Below are positions 17,226-27,300 of a stretch of DNA of 64,000 bases, piece by piece. Under the pieces are notes generated by a model that was given only the letters and a program-made list of their open reading frames with translations, had not been told where the DNA came from and did no database searches. Source of the stretch: Bin16 sp965206315 (GTDB lineage Bacteria > Chloroflexota > Dehalococcoidia > Lucifugimonadales > Australimonadaceae); the NCBI GenBank assembly GCA_965206315.1, contig OZ242210.1, positions 248,001 to 312,000 on the forward strand. The letters are read 5' to 3'. Positions within the stretch are counted from its first letter, which is position 1, and each line of letters starts with the position of its first letter. The translations under genes and the position numbers were made by a program.

Positions 17226-17277
17226 TTGACGATGCATGAATCCTCTTATACGATGCATCCGCATCCTGACGATGCGC
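17226..17277 (+). promoter_or_regulatory. Lrp-gene promoter overlapped by three direct repeats
   Basis: ACGATGCAT occurs at 17229-17237 and 17250-17258, and ACGATGCGC at 17269-17277, spaced 21 and 19 bases (about two helical turns). A TTGACG (17226-17231), 17 bases, TACGAT (17249-17254) promoter runs through them. The arrangement suggests an operator for autoregulation by the Lrp protein encoded just downstream. Confidence 0.5.
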
Positions 17278-17312
17278 CATAGCATGCTCAGCGCTCGTGT
17301 GCGGAGGACGTC

Positions 17313-17756
17313 TTGGACAACATCGACCGACGGATCATCGAAACCCTCCAACAGGACGGCCGCGCCTCTCACGCGCAGATGGCCCGCGAGTTGGGGCTGA
17401 GTGAGGGAACCGCCCGCCGCCGTCTTGCCAAGCTGCTGCAGGACAAGGTCATCAAAGTCGCCGCGATCCCGGACCCGGAACGCCTCGGCTACCACACGTC
17501 CGCGTTCATCGGGCTGCAGGTGGACCCGTCACGAGTTGAAGCCGTGGCAGACGAACTGGCCGAGCTGGCGGAGGCGGAGCACGTCTCCATCACCACCGGC
17601 AGTTACGACATCTTCATCTGGGTCAACCTGACGAGCTCCGAGGCTCTCGCCTCGTTCCTGCACAACAAGGTGGGCATCGTGGAGGGAATCCGGCACACAG
17701 AGACGTTCGTCAGTCTGGAGACACGCAAGCGCGCCCTCGGCGCCGGGATGGTGTAG
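17313..17756 (+). CDS. Lrp/AsnC family transcriptional regulator
   Basis: This 147-residue DNA-binding protein begins with the AsnC-type winged helix-turn-helix (DNIDRRIIETLQQDGRAS, then AQMARELGLSEGTARRRL). A RAM/Lrp ligand-binding domain follows (about 62-140) with ITTGSYDIFIWVNL. Such proteins form octamers and sense amino acids or related metabolites. The start is TTG 17313, preceded by an ideal GGAGG at 17302-17306. The direct repeats upstream are plausible binding sites. The target genes are unknown; it is monocistronic. Confidence 0.9.
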   Translation: MDNIDRRIIETLQQDGRASHAQMARELGLSEGTARRRLAKLLQDKVIKVAAIPDPERLGYHTSAFIGLQVDPSRVEAVADELAELAEAEHVSITTGSYDIFIWVNLTSSEALASFLHNKVGIVEGIRHTETFVSLETRKRALGAGMV

Positions 17757-17769
17757 CAACCCTCGTCGG

Positions 17770-17798
17770 TTGACACATACCGGGGCTCTCCGTAGCAT
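17770..17798 (+). promoter_or_regulatory. Promoter of tRNA-Phe
   Basis: A consensus TTGACA (17770-17775), 17-base spacer and TAGCAT (17793-17798) end 11 bases before the mature tRNA 5' end. Confidence 0.65.
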
Positions 17799-17809
17799 GA
17801 AATGACCGG

Positions 17810-17885
<76 letters not shown>

Positions 17886-17913
17886 GGCTGTAAGGGGCCC
17901 GGTGCTGGCACGA

Positions 17914-17988
17914 GCGGAAGTGGCTCAGGGGTAGAGCGTCTCCTTGCCAAGGAGAAGGTCGCGGGTTCAAATCCCGTCTTCCGCTCCA
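17914..17988 (+). tRNA. tRNA-Gly (GCC)
   Basis: The 75-base cloverleaf has acceptor arms GCGGAAG/CTTCCGC, anticodon loop TTGCCAA (anticodon GCC), T loop GTTCAAATC, discriminator T and an encoded CCA. It lies 28 bases after tRNA-Phe, probably in one transcript. Confidence 0.95.
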
Positions 17989-18097
17989 GCTTCATCCCAT
18001 ACATCGCCCAAACCCCATCGATCTGAGCTTCAGGCCTGAGCAGCGTGTTCTGCCGACAGGCCCGGCTACAGCACGCTCCGCTATAATCCTGACCAGC

Positions 18098-18183
18098 GCC
18101 GAAGTGGCGGAATGGTAGACGCGACGGTCTCAAAAACCGTTGAGGGCAACCTCATGCCGGTTCGAATCCGGCCTTCGGCACCA
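18098..18183 (+). tRNA. tRNA-Leu (CAA)
   Basis: The 86-base class II tRNA has acceptor arms GCCGAAG/CTTCGGC, anticodon loop CTCAAAA (anticodon CAA), an extended variable arm and an encoded CCA. A TATAAT hexamer at 18082-18087 marks its own promoter. Confidence 0.95.
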
Positions 18184-18259
18184 GTATCCCTCCATCGGTC
18201 ACAGTACAAGGGCAGCCATCCGTTGGATGTCCGGGACCGCCCTGCTATATGCTGCGGCC

Positions 18260-19411
18260 GTGAACAGCCAGCCCTATACGATCCATGTCACAGACCGCGT
18301 CCTCGACGACCTGCGTGAGCGGCTCGCCAGGACCCGGTGGCCGGACGCGGTCGATGGCGCCGGCTGGGACTACGGGGCCAACCTCGACTACGTCCGCGAG
18401 CTGGCAGAGTACTGGCGCACGGGGTTCGACTGGCGTGCTCAGGAAGCGCGGCTGAACTCGCTGCCCAACTATCGGGCCGAGGTCGGCGGACTGGGCATCC
18501 ATTTCATCCACGTCCGCGGCAACGGCCCCCATCCCCTGCCGATCGTGCTGACCCACGGCTGGCCGAGCACGTTCCTCGAAGAGCTGGAGGTGCTCCCCCT
18601 GCTCTCCGACCCTGCGGCGCACGGCGGGGACGCTGCCGACGCTTTCGACGTCGTCATCCCGTCGCTGCCGGGCTACGGCTTCTCCGACCGACCGTCGGAG
18701 AAGGGCATGAGCGCGAAGCGCACCGCCGCGCTGTGGTCGGAGCTCATGCAGGGACTCGGCTACTCCCGGTTCGTGGCCCACGGGGGCGACTGGGGCGCTG
18801 CCGTCACCACGCAGCTCGGCCTCGGGCATTCCGATCGTGTCGCCGCGGTCCATCTGACCTCGGCAACCATCGTCGGGCCGCACCTCGGCGAGGGGTCTGC
18901 GCCGCTCAGCGCAGCCGAACAGGCGCTCGTCAAGCACCGGGACTGGTGGCAGGCCACCGAGCATGGGTACTCGCACGAACAGCGTACGAAGCCGTTGACG
19001 CTCGCCTACGGGCTCAGCGACTCACCCGTCGGGATGCTGGCCTGGATCGTCGAGAAGTTCTGGAAGTGGAGCGACAACCGGGGCGACGTCGAGGAGCGGT
19101 TCACCAGGGACGAGCTGCTCACGAACGCGACGGTCTACTGGGCCACGCAGACGATCTCGTCGTCCGTCCGGTTCTACAAGGAGTCGGCGGAGGACCCGGT
19201 GCGCCTTGGACCCGGCGAGCGGGTCGAGGTGCCCACCGGCTTCGCGATATTCCCCGGCGATTCGAGCCAGCCGCCGCGCGAATGGGCCGAGCGCTCCTAC
19301 AACGTCCAGCGCTACACGTTGATGCCGAGCGGCGGACACTTCGGCGCATGGGAAGAGCCGGAGCTGTTGGCGAACGAGTTGCGGGAGTTCTTCCGGCCGC
19401 TCCGGGGCTAG
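18260..19411 (+). CDS. Epoxide hydrolase, alpha/beta-hydrolase fold with EHN domain
   Basis: This enzyme of about 383 residues hydrolyses epoxides to diols. An N-terminal EHN domain (about 3-110) begins PYTIHVTDRVLDDLRERLARTRWP. The oxyanion-hole motif is HGWPST (99-104), the nucleophile is Asp177 in AHGGDWGAA, and the catalytic His is His360 in GGHFGAWEEP. The length matches juvenile-hormone/microsomal-type bacterial homologues. The open frame extends into tRNA-Leu, so I place the start at GTG 18260. The natural substrate is unknown. Confidence 0.88.
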   Translation: MNSQPYTIHVTDRVLDDLRERLARTRWPDAVDGAGWDYGANLDYVRELAEYWRTGFDWRAQEARLNSLPNYRAEVGGLGIHFIHVRGNGPHPLPIVLTHGWPSTFLEELEVLPLLSDPAAHGGDAADAFDVVIPSLPGYGFSDRPSEKGMSAKRTAALWSELMQGLGYSRFVAHGGDWGAAVTTQLGLGHSDRVAAVHLTSATIVGPHLGEGSAPLSAAEQALVKHRDWWQATEHGYSHEQRTKPLTLAYGLSDSPVGMLAWIVEKFWKWSDNRGDVEERFTRDELLTNATVYWATQTISSSVRFYKESAEDPVRLGPGERVEVPTGFAIFPGDSSQPPREWAERSYNVQRYTLMPSGGHFGAWEEPELLANELREFFRPLRG

Positions 19412-19421
19412 TTCGCTGCGA

Positions 19422-20837
19422 TCAGCGCTCGCCCGGGTCCCGCGCGTCAGATCTGCTTTCGTTCCCGTCGCCGAGCCGGTACATCGACGCCACGAGGTTG
19501 CCGGCCACGACGAAGGCCATGTAGGCGAAGACAGTCATCGCATGCCACGGGTAGCCCAGGTTCAACCGGTCCAGGGCCTCTTCGCGGGAGAAGCCCAACG
19601 CGGCGAAGTCGATCTCCCACGAGTTCAACAGGTTATGGTCCGGCAGGACCATCGGCAGGTCGGGAGAGACGTATACCGCGATAATGGTGAGCAGGCCCAA
19701 TACCGACGAAACGATCGCTGCCGCCAGCGTGGTAGACAGCAGAAACTGCCTGTCTCTCTCGCTGGGGTTAGTGGACGGGTCCTGGACAACCAGCAATGCG
19801 ATGAAGAGGACCGCTGTCGCGGGCATCAGCACCCCGAGCTGTATCCAGACCGAGGCGTTCGAGATCACGAGGACAACGGCGTACACGAAGCCCACCGGCG
19901 GCAGGGCTGTCCAGACCGACCGCTGGATGATGCTGCCTTCGCCGCCGCGGCGCGGGTGTTGCCGCTGCCACAGGAACTGGAACATCAGCCCGGCAGATGC
20001 GGCGAGCGCCAGGTTCACCAGGAGGGCGAGCAGGAAAGGCACGTAAGTGCCGACGGAGTCCCCGACCCGATAGAGGGCGTAGTGGTCCATACCCAGAGGC
20101 GCGAACTGCAACAACGGCGTGCTGAGCACAACGAACAGCGTGATCCAGAAGAACTCCCTGTTGGGGACCGTGCGGTCCGGGAGCAGGAACCCCTGGGTCA
20201 CTACCAGCGCCGTCGCAAGGACAACGTAGAACGCGGGGGTCCAGATGTTCTCCCAGTTCAGGAATGACAGGGCGTACCCGGAACCCGCGATAGCAACACC
20301 CAGTGGCAGGCACCTGAGGAATACGAATCGCGCCCAGCCTTGCAGCAGCGGGGGCGCGGTCGCAGTTGCGGCGGTGCCACCTCCCCTGGGGTCCGTCGGT
20401 CCATGCTCCTCGCCCGGCCTCGGTTCATATCCGGGGTTCTGGCTGCTTCCGCCACTGATGGCCATGGAGGAAGCCGTCTGGAGGTCGGGCGCGAGGCCTG
20501 CCAGCAGGATCAGCCCCGCCACTTCCGTCGGCGACAGCCCCAGGGCCATCCCAAAGACCTGCAGCCGGCGCACGGTGGGACGTGTGGCCCCGGACTCCCA
20601 CCGGGAGACGGTGGCATGGCTGAACCGCTCCGCGTACTCCTCGTCTATCGACGCCATTAGCCGGAGCAGCGCTTCCTGGCTCAGGCCGCGTTGGCCGTCT
20701 TCCGCGAGGAAGGACTCTCGGTAGGCCCTCATGGCGAACCCTGCCTGGGCCGCTCTCAGCCGTTGCTCATCGACCTCGGCTGCCATCGTCAGAAACTCAC
20801 CGTAGGTAGTGTTCCTGAGAGGTCCGTTCGTGGGCAT
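19422..20837 (-). CDS. XRE-family regulator fused to a multi-helix membrane domain
   Basis: This 471-residue protein starts with an XRE helix-turn-helix region (about 45-110, with GLSQEALLRLM, ATVSRWESGATRPTVRRLQ). A polar linker with PGYEPRPGEEHGP follows, then about eight transmembrane helices (about 150-450). A DNA-binding domain tied to a membrane module suggests a one-component sensor that signals a membrane or envelope state. No known ligand domain was recognised. Longer frames upstream run through a repeat and are not coding. The start at 20837 has TACCAT six bases upstream and no Shine-Dalgarno. Confidence 0.75.
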   Translation of the reverse strand: MPTNGPLRNTTYGEFLTMAAEVDEQRLRAAQAGFAMRAYRESFLAEDGQRGLSQEALLRLMASIDEEYAERFSHATVSRWESGATRPTVRRLQVFGMALGLSPTEVAGLILLAGLAPDLQTASSMAISGGSSQNPGYEPRPGEEHGPTDPRGGGTAATATAPPLLQGWARFVFLRCLPLGVAIAGSGYALSFLNWENIWTPAFYVVLATALVVTQGFLLPDRTVPNREFFWITLFVVLSTPLLQFAPLGMDHYALYRVGDSVGTYVPFLLALLVNLALAASAGLMFQFLWQRQHPRRGGEGSIIQRSVWTALPPVGFVYAVVLVISNASVWIQLGVLMPATAVLFIALLVVQDPSTNPSERDRQFLLSTTLAAAIVSSVLGLLTIIAVYVSPDLPMVLPDHNLLNSWEIDFAALGFSREEALDRLNLGYPWHAMTVFAYMAFVVAGNLVASMYRLGDGNESRSDARDPGER

Positions 20838-20843
20838 GCAGAC

Positions 20844-20849
20844 ATGGTA
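20844..20849 (-). promoter_or_regulatory. Putative leaderless -10 element of the XRE gene
   Basis: TACCAT on the minus strand is followed by GTCTGC and the ATG at 20837. Confidence 0.4.
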
Positions 20850-20892
20850 TCGGATGCAACTTCGGCGAACAGCATGTCCGGCAACTGTTGCG

Positions 20893-21075
20893 GAGACCCT
20901 GAACGAACGCCATGCCATGCCCGTACATCGCCTCCGCTGACCGCGCACATAACCACTCATGGACTGTGCACAACGCGCCGGGTGCAGGCGTGGGCTTGCG
21001 CACATCGCAGGAGTGGAAGAGTCCGAAACTGCGCATGTACAGACTCCCGGGAAGGCATCGGTCAGGCTGTTGCGG
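20893..21075. repeat. Tandem structured repeat, copy 1
   Basis: This 183-base unit repeats with period about 235 in the 540-base gap between the XRE and giant cadherin genes. It contains GGACTGTGC, later GCGCACA and AGTCC, which can pair as nested arms. Both strands lack a convincing gene. The second copy follows at 21128-21311. Confidence 0.6.
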
Positions 21076-21127
21076 ATTTCAGGGCGGCTAGGCCGCTCCG
21101 CTATCGCCTCGGTGTTTGCCCGGCGCA

Positions 21128-21311
21128 GAGACCGCTGAGTAAACGCCACGCCGTGCCCGCACACCGTATCCGCTGACCGCGCACATAGCCCCTAATGGAC
21201 TGTGCGCAACGCCCCGGATGCGGGCATCGATTCCCGAACAGCGCAGGAGTGAAACAGTCCGAAACCGGGCATGTACAGACTTCCAGAGACGTAGCGGTCA
21301 GGCTGTGGGCG
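21128..21311. repeat. Tandem structured repeat, copy 2
   Basis: This copy shares the landmarks of copy 1: GAGACC, CCGCTGACCGCGCACATA, GGACTGTG, GCAGGAGTG, AGTCCGAAAC, CATGTACAGACT and GGTCAGGCTGT. Here GGACTGT pairs with ACAGTCC and TGCGC with GCGCA. In copy 1 the inner arm reads TGTGC/GCACA, so the change keeps pairing. Confidence 0.6.
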
Positions 21312-21381
21312 TGAATGACATCGCGCGCGGGCGGAACAGCCCCATCTGAAGCGATGTCGAAGTGCGACGAGGGAACTCCAC

Positions 21382-24300
21382 ATGCACGCTACGCGCCCGG
21401 CGCGCTTCTTTCGCCCCCTCATGTCCACGGCAGCCCTGGCCTTCCTGGCGGCGCTTATCGTGCTGTGCGTCCCGCAGGCGCGCGCGCAGTTCGACAATAC
21501 CGCCCCCTTGCTGCTGGCAGCGAACGTGGACGGAACGTCCCTGGTCCTCATCTACAACGAGCTCCTGAACGAAAGCTCCACCCCCGCAGCGAGCGACTAT
21601 ACGGTGGACATCGGCGGCACGGACTACACCCCGTCGAGCGTCGCAGTGCTCGGCGCCGAGGTGGCGCTCACGCTGTCGACAGGCGCCGCAAGCGGCGACA
21701 CGGTGACGTTGGACTACACCGTGGGGTCAAACCCGGTGGAGGACCCGGCAGGCAACGACGCGCAGGCGTTGACCAGCTGGTCTGTGACCAACCACACGGG
21801 CGCGACCAACGACCGGCCGGAATTCTCGAGCGAGACGATCACCCTCACTGTCGATGAGAACACGCCGTCCCTGACCGCCTTCGGGGACCCGGTCGCCGCC
21901 ACGGACGATGACACGGGCGACACGCTGACCTACGAGCTGCACTCGACCGTCGTTCCTACATTCTTCATCGACACGAGCACCGGTCAGATTTCAGTATTCG
22001 GAAACCTGGACTTCGAGACCACATCCACCTACGTCGCACCCATGTACGTTCGCGACAGCAAGACCCCCGCCGGAGACGCTGACAGCGCATGGGACGACAG
22101 CATCAAGGTGACCATCAGCGTCAACGACCTCAATGAAGAGCCCACCATCACCGGCGACACTGCCCCTGATGTCGATGAGAACACGACCACCGTCGGGACG
22201 TACACGGTCTCGGACCCGGACCCGGCGGACACCCACACGTGGTCGATAGACAGCGACACCAGCGTTGAGGAGAACCAGGACGGGGCGCTGTTCCAGATCG
22301 GACCGACCTCCGGCGTACTCTCGTTCATCAACGCACCGGATTACGAGACGCCGGGCAGCGCGACCACTCCCGCCAGCAACACATACCAGGTGACGATCAA
22401 GGTCACCGACAGCGGTTCGCCCGCCATGAGCGATACATTTGACGTTGTCGTCGATGTCACCAACGTCAACGAGGCGCCGTCCATCACGAGCACGGGCTCG
22501 TCCCACACCTCCATCAGCAAGCCGGAGGGGACAGGGCCCAGTGACCCTCTCGCAACGTACGCGGCGGACGACCCGGAGGACGACACGCTGACGTGGTCGC
22601 TGAGCGGGCCTGACGAGCTGGACTTCACCATCAACTCGTCGACAGGAGTGCTCAGGTTTCAGGCCCTCACCGACTACGAGGACCCACGGGACGCCGGCAC
22701 CAACAACGTCTACAACGTGACCGTGGAGGTGAAGGACACTGATGGCTCCGCCGTCGACGACAGCATCAACGTCGTCGTCATGATCACCAACATCGACGAG
22801 GCGGGCACGGTGACGCTGCCCAGCACGATCACGGCCGGGCAGGCGGTAACCGCGACGTTGACCGACCACGACGGTACCCCCAGCAACGTAACGTGGCAGT
22901 GGTCGAGGTCCGACACGGCAGGCGGGACGTTTACACCCATCAGCGGGGCCACCTCAAACCCCTACACGCCCGTGGCCGCGGACGTGGGCAAGTATCTGAA
23001 GGCCACGGCGTCCTACACGGACCCCCACGGTTCGGGCAAATCGGCAACCAGCGCCGCGTCGAGCCAGGTGGCGGTGGGCAACAGGGACCCGTCGTTCAGC
23101 AGCATGACCGCCACGCGCAGCGTGCCGGAGAACAGCACGACCGGGACGAACGTCGGGGCTGAGGTGTCGGCCACGGACCTCGACAACGATACGCTGCACT
23201 ACTGGTTGACGGGCACGGACGCGTCTTCCTTCGACATCGTTTCGACGAGCGGCCAGATACGGACGAAGTCGGGGATCACCTACAACTACGAGTCCAAGAG
23301 CAGCTACACCATGACCGTGAACGTGCGCGACAACAAGGACGAGGCTGGCGACGCCAACACCGTCACCGACGACACCATCGACGTGACCATCAGCCTCTCC
23401 AACGTGGACGAGCCCGGCACGGTGACGATCATGGGCACGGAGGCGGGCGGCGAGACGCTGACGGCGTCCGTGACCGACATCGACGGTACCCCCACCAGCG
23501 TCTCGTGGCAGTGGGCACGGGGAAACTCGGCCTCAGGGCCCTTCACCAACATCACGTCGAATGGCAATTCAGCCTCCTACACGACAGTGGCCGCCGACGT
23601 GAACAAGTTCCTGCGCGCCACGGCGTCCTACACGGACCCCCAGGGGTCGGGCAAGTCCGCCAACGCCGTCACGGGCCAGATCGGCGCCAGCAACGTCGAG
23701 CCGTCATTCAGCAGCATGACCGCAACACGCAGCGTGGCGGAGAACAGCGGGTCAGGCGTGAACGTCGGGGCTGTGGTGTCGGCGACGGGCGGCGACAGCG
23801 ACCCGCTGCATTACACGTTGAGCGGTACGGACGCGTCTTCCTTCACCATCGTCTCGACCAGCGGCCAGATACGGACTACTTCAACCGGCTACAACTACGA
23901 GTCCAAGAGCAGCTACAGCGTGACCGTGAACGTGAGCGACAGCAAGGACGCCGCCGGCAATGACGACAGCAACTCTGTGGACGACAGCATCACGGTGACC
24001 ATCAACCTTCTGGACGTCAACGAACAGCCCGCGATCTCCACCCCCCAGACCGCCATTTCCGTCGCGGAGAACCAGACCTCCGTCCTCACGTACATGGCAA
24101 CCGACGTGGACAACGAGAACAACGAGGCCCACGACTCGGCCAATACGCTGACCTGGTCAGTGGAGAGCGCCGACGACGGGGGCTTCTTCGAGATCGGCTC
24201 GTCGAGCGGCGTGCTCACGTTCAAGAACGCGCCGAACTTCGAGGACAAGCAGGACGCCGGCGGCGACAACGTCTACAACGTCACGGTCACAGTCACGGAC

Positions 24301-27300
24301 AACGGCATCGACGGCGCGCGGGGAGCGTCAAATCACCTCAGCATCTCCAAGTCCCTGGCAGTCACGGTCACGGACGTCAATGAGACTCCCACGCTGACCA
24401 CTGCCCCCGCCACTGCCACGTTCGACGAGAACGCAACAGGGGTTGTCGCGACGTACGTGGCGACGGACCCGGACGCGACGACGGGGACGATGTCATGGGA
24501 CCTGCAGGGCAACGATGCGGGGGACTTCAACATCACTTCGAACGTGAACGGAACGGCCACGCTCACGTTCAAGAGCCCGCCGGACTACGAGATGCCGGAC
24601 GACACCGGCGGCAACAACGTCTACGACGTGACGGTGCGGGTGAGAGACAACGGGAGCCCCAGGCTTGAAGACACCCAAGCCGTCGCAATCACGGTCAACG
24701 ACCTCAACGAGACGCCGGTGGTCGCCGGGAACGCCGGGCCAAGCTTTGCGGAGATCGAGTTCGACCACACGGCCACGGCCTCCGAGCTCGTCGTCGGCAC
24801 CTACACCGCCACCGACGACGACAACGCCGACAACGCCGGCCTCCAGACGATCACGTTCGACGTGTCCGGCACGGACGCGGCCCACTTCACCATCAACGCG
24901 AATACCGGCGTCCTCTCCTTCAGCATCGAGCCGGACTTCGAGAACCCCGCCGACCTGGCGGACTCGAACATGATGGGCGCCTCCGACAACATGTACGAGA
25001 TCGTCGTGGAGGCGGATGACGGAGCAGGGCAATCGAACAGCGTCGGGACGTTCAACGTCACCGTGACCGTCACCAACATCAACGAGACGCCAGAGGTCCC
25101 GGCCGGCGTTCCTGACGAGGACTTTGCGGAGATCGAGTGGGACGCCGATTCCGCGGACCTGGACGTGATGACCTACATCCCCCGGGACGAGGAGACAACC
25201 ACCCTTACCGCCCTGTCATGGTCCCTGGCCGGCACGGACGCCGCCGACTTCCAGATCACCGAAAACTCCACAACCGGCCATGGCACGCTCAGCTTCCGGG
25301 ACCGGCCCAATTTCGAGGACCCGACCGACCGCGTGAACACCGCCGAAAGCCACGCAGCCGGTGACAACATGTACCAGATCATCGTGAAGATCAGCGACGG
25401 CCCGAACACGCGCGACTACCCGCTGGCCGTGACGGTCACCAACGTCAACGAGACGCCGGGGTTCACTCAGCTTTCGACCGGTCGGCACGCGGACGAGATC
25501 GAGTACGACTCGGGGACAACGGCGTCTGATCTCTCCACCATCCCCGCCACGGTGGCGAACCAGGCCTATTGGTACCGGTTCGAAGCCCGGGACGAGGAGG
25601 GGGACGACATCATCTGGACCATCACCGGGCCCGACGCGGCCGATTTCGTCATCGTGGAAGACCCCACCTTCGTCATGACGGCCGACGCTGACGAGAGCGC
25701 CATCGCCCGCTGGAATATCGTGCCGGACTTCGAGGACCCGATGGGTTCTTCAACCGATGTAGGAGCTAACGGATACGTGTTCACCGTGAACGCTTCCGAC
25801 GGCACCAATACCGCGATGCACGAGGTCTTCATCCGTATCTTCGACGTCAACGAGCAGCCGGAGTTCACGGGGACAGTCGAAACGGCGATAGCGCTCGACG
25901 AACACGACGCAACCCTTGACATGGCCTTCCAGGAGCCTCCTTATGCCTTCCCCACTATCGCCACATACACCGGGCGCGACGAGGAGGGTGGGGTCACGTG
26001 GTCGCTCACGGGCACGGACGCGGGCGACTTCGAGATCGACAGCGGCGGAAACGTCGTCTTCAAGGAGACGCCCAGCTTCGAGGACCCGAAGGACTCCGGC
26101 GGGGACAACGTCTACAACTTCAACGTCGTCGCCACGGACATCCTGAGCAAGACGAACCGGCGTACCGCCACGCAGCCCGTCACCGTGACGGTGCGCGACA
26201 TCGAAGAGACAGGCGTCATCATGGTGGACAACCTGGACCCGGTCGTGGGGGACACGATCACCTTCACGTTGTCGGACCCGGATGGCGGCATCGATGTGAG
26301 TCAGACCAACATCAGCTGGACTCTGAGGGCCAGGGAATCTGGGGTGTGGCAACCCATCACCATCGGCCCCACCGCCTCGACCACGCTGACGTACACCGTG
26401 GACGAGGACGATGCCGGGAAGCCCCTGCGGGCCGAGGTGTCCTACTTCGACCGGCGAAGCGAGGACCGCGTTTTCGCCAACCGGAAAGAGCTTACGAGCG
26501 GCGAGACCTCGTCTGTGGAAGCGGACCCCCTGCCCAACGTGAAGCCCCGGTTCCGCTCCGGGTCCAGCCAGGCGATCGACGAGGGGCCCGCCGGCAGGGT
26601 CCTCTCCGAACGCATAACGGCCACGGACCGCGATAACGACAACCTGACGTTCGGTATCCAGGCCGGGCAGGACTCCGCTCTCTTCGAGATCGACGCTTCT
26701 TCCGGACAGATCACCGCCGTCGGGGCGTTGGACTTCGAGACGGCGGGGTCGGAAGGCCTGCTGTTCTTCACCGCTACCCTGCATGACGGCAAGGGCCTGG
26801 ACGCTAACGACATGGTGATCAACGACGACTCCATCGACGTGACCACCGTTGTATCGGTGCGTGTCATAGACCTGGAGGAAGACGGCGTAGTAACCCTCTC
26901 CGCCCAGGAGCCTGATGTCGGGGTGCTGCTGACGGCCACGCTCGCCGACGGGGATGGCGGCGTCACGGGCGCCTCCTGGCAGTGGGCCTGGTCGGATGAC
27001 GGGCGGACCGGCTGGACGCCCATATCGGGAGCGACGAACCGCAGCTACACGCCGACCGAAGACGACGGGGACCGCTACCTGCGCGCCAGGGTCGAATACA
27101 CGGACCGGCGCGGCGGCGGCAAGAGCGCGGAAGGGATCACGAACCCCGTTCCCACTACGAACCGGCGCCCCCTCTTCCCGGCCACGGAGAACGGCCAGCG
27201 CACAGTGGACGAGAATTCGCGGGCGGGCACGAACATCGGCGCGCCGGTGGCGGCGGAAGACCCTGAGCGAAACACACTGACGTACACGCTGACCGGCACG

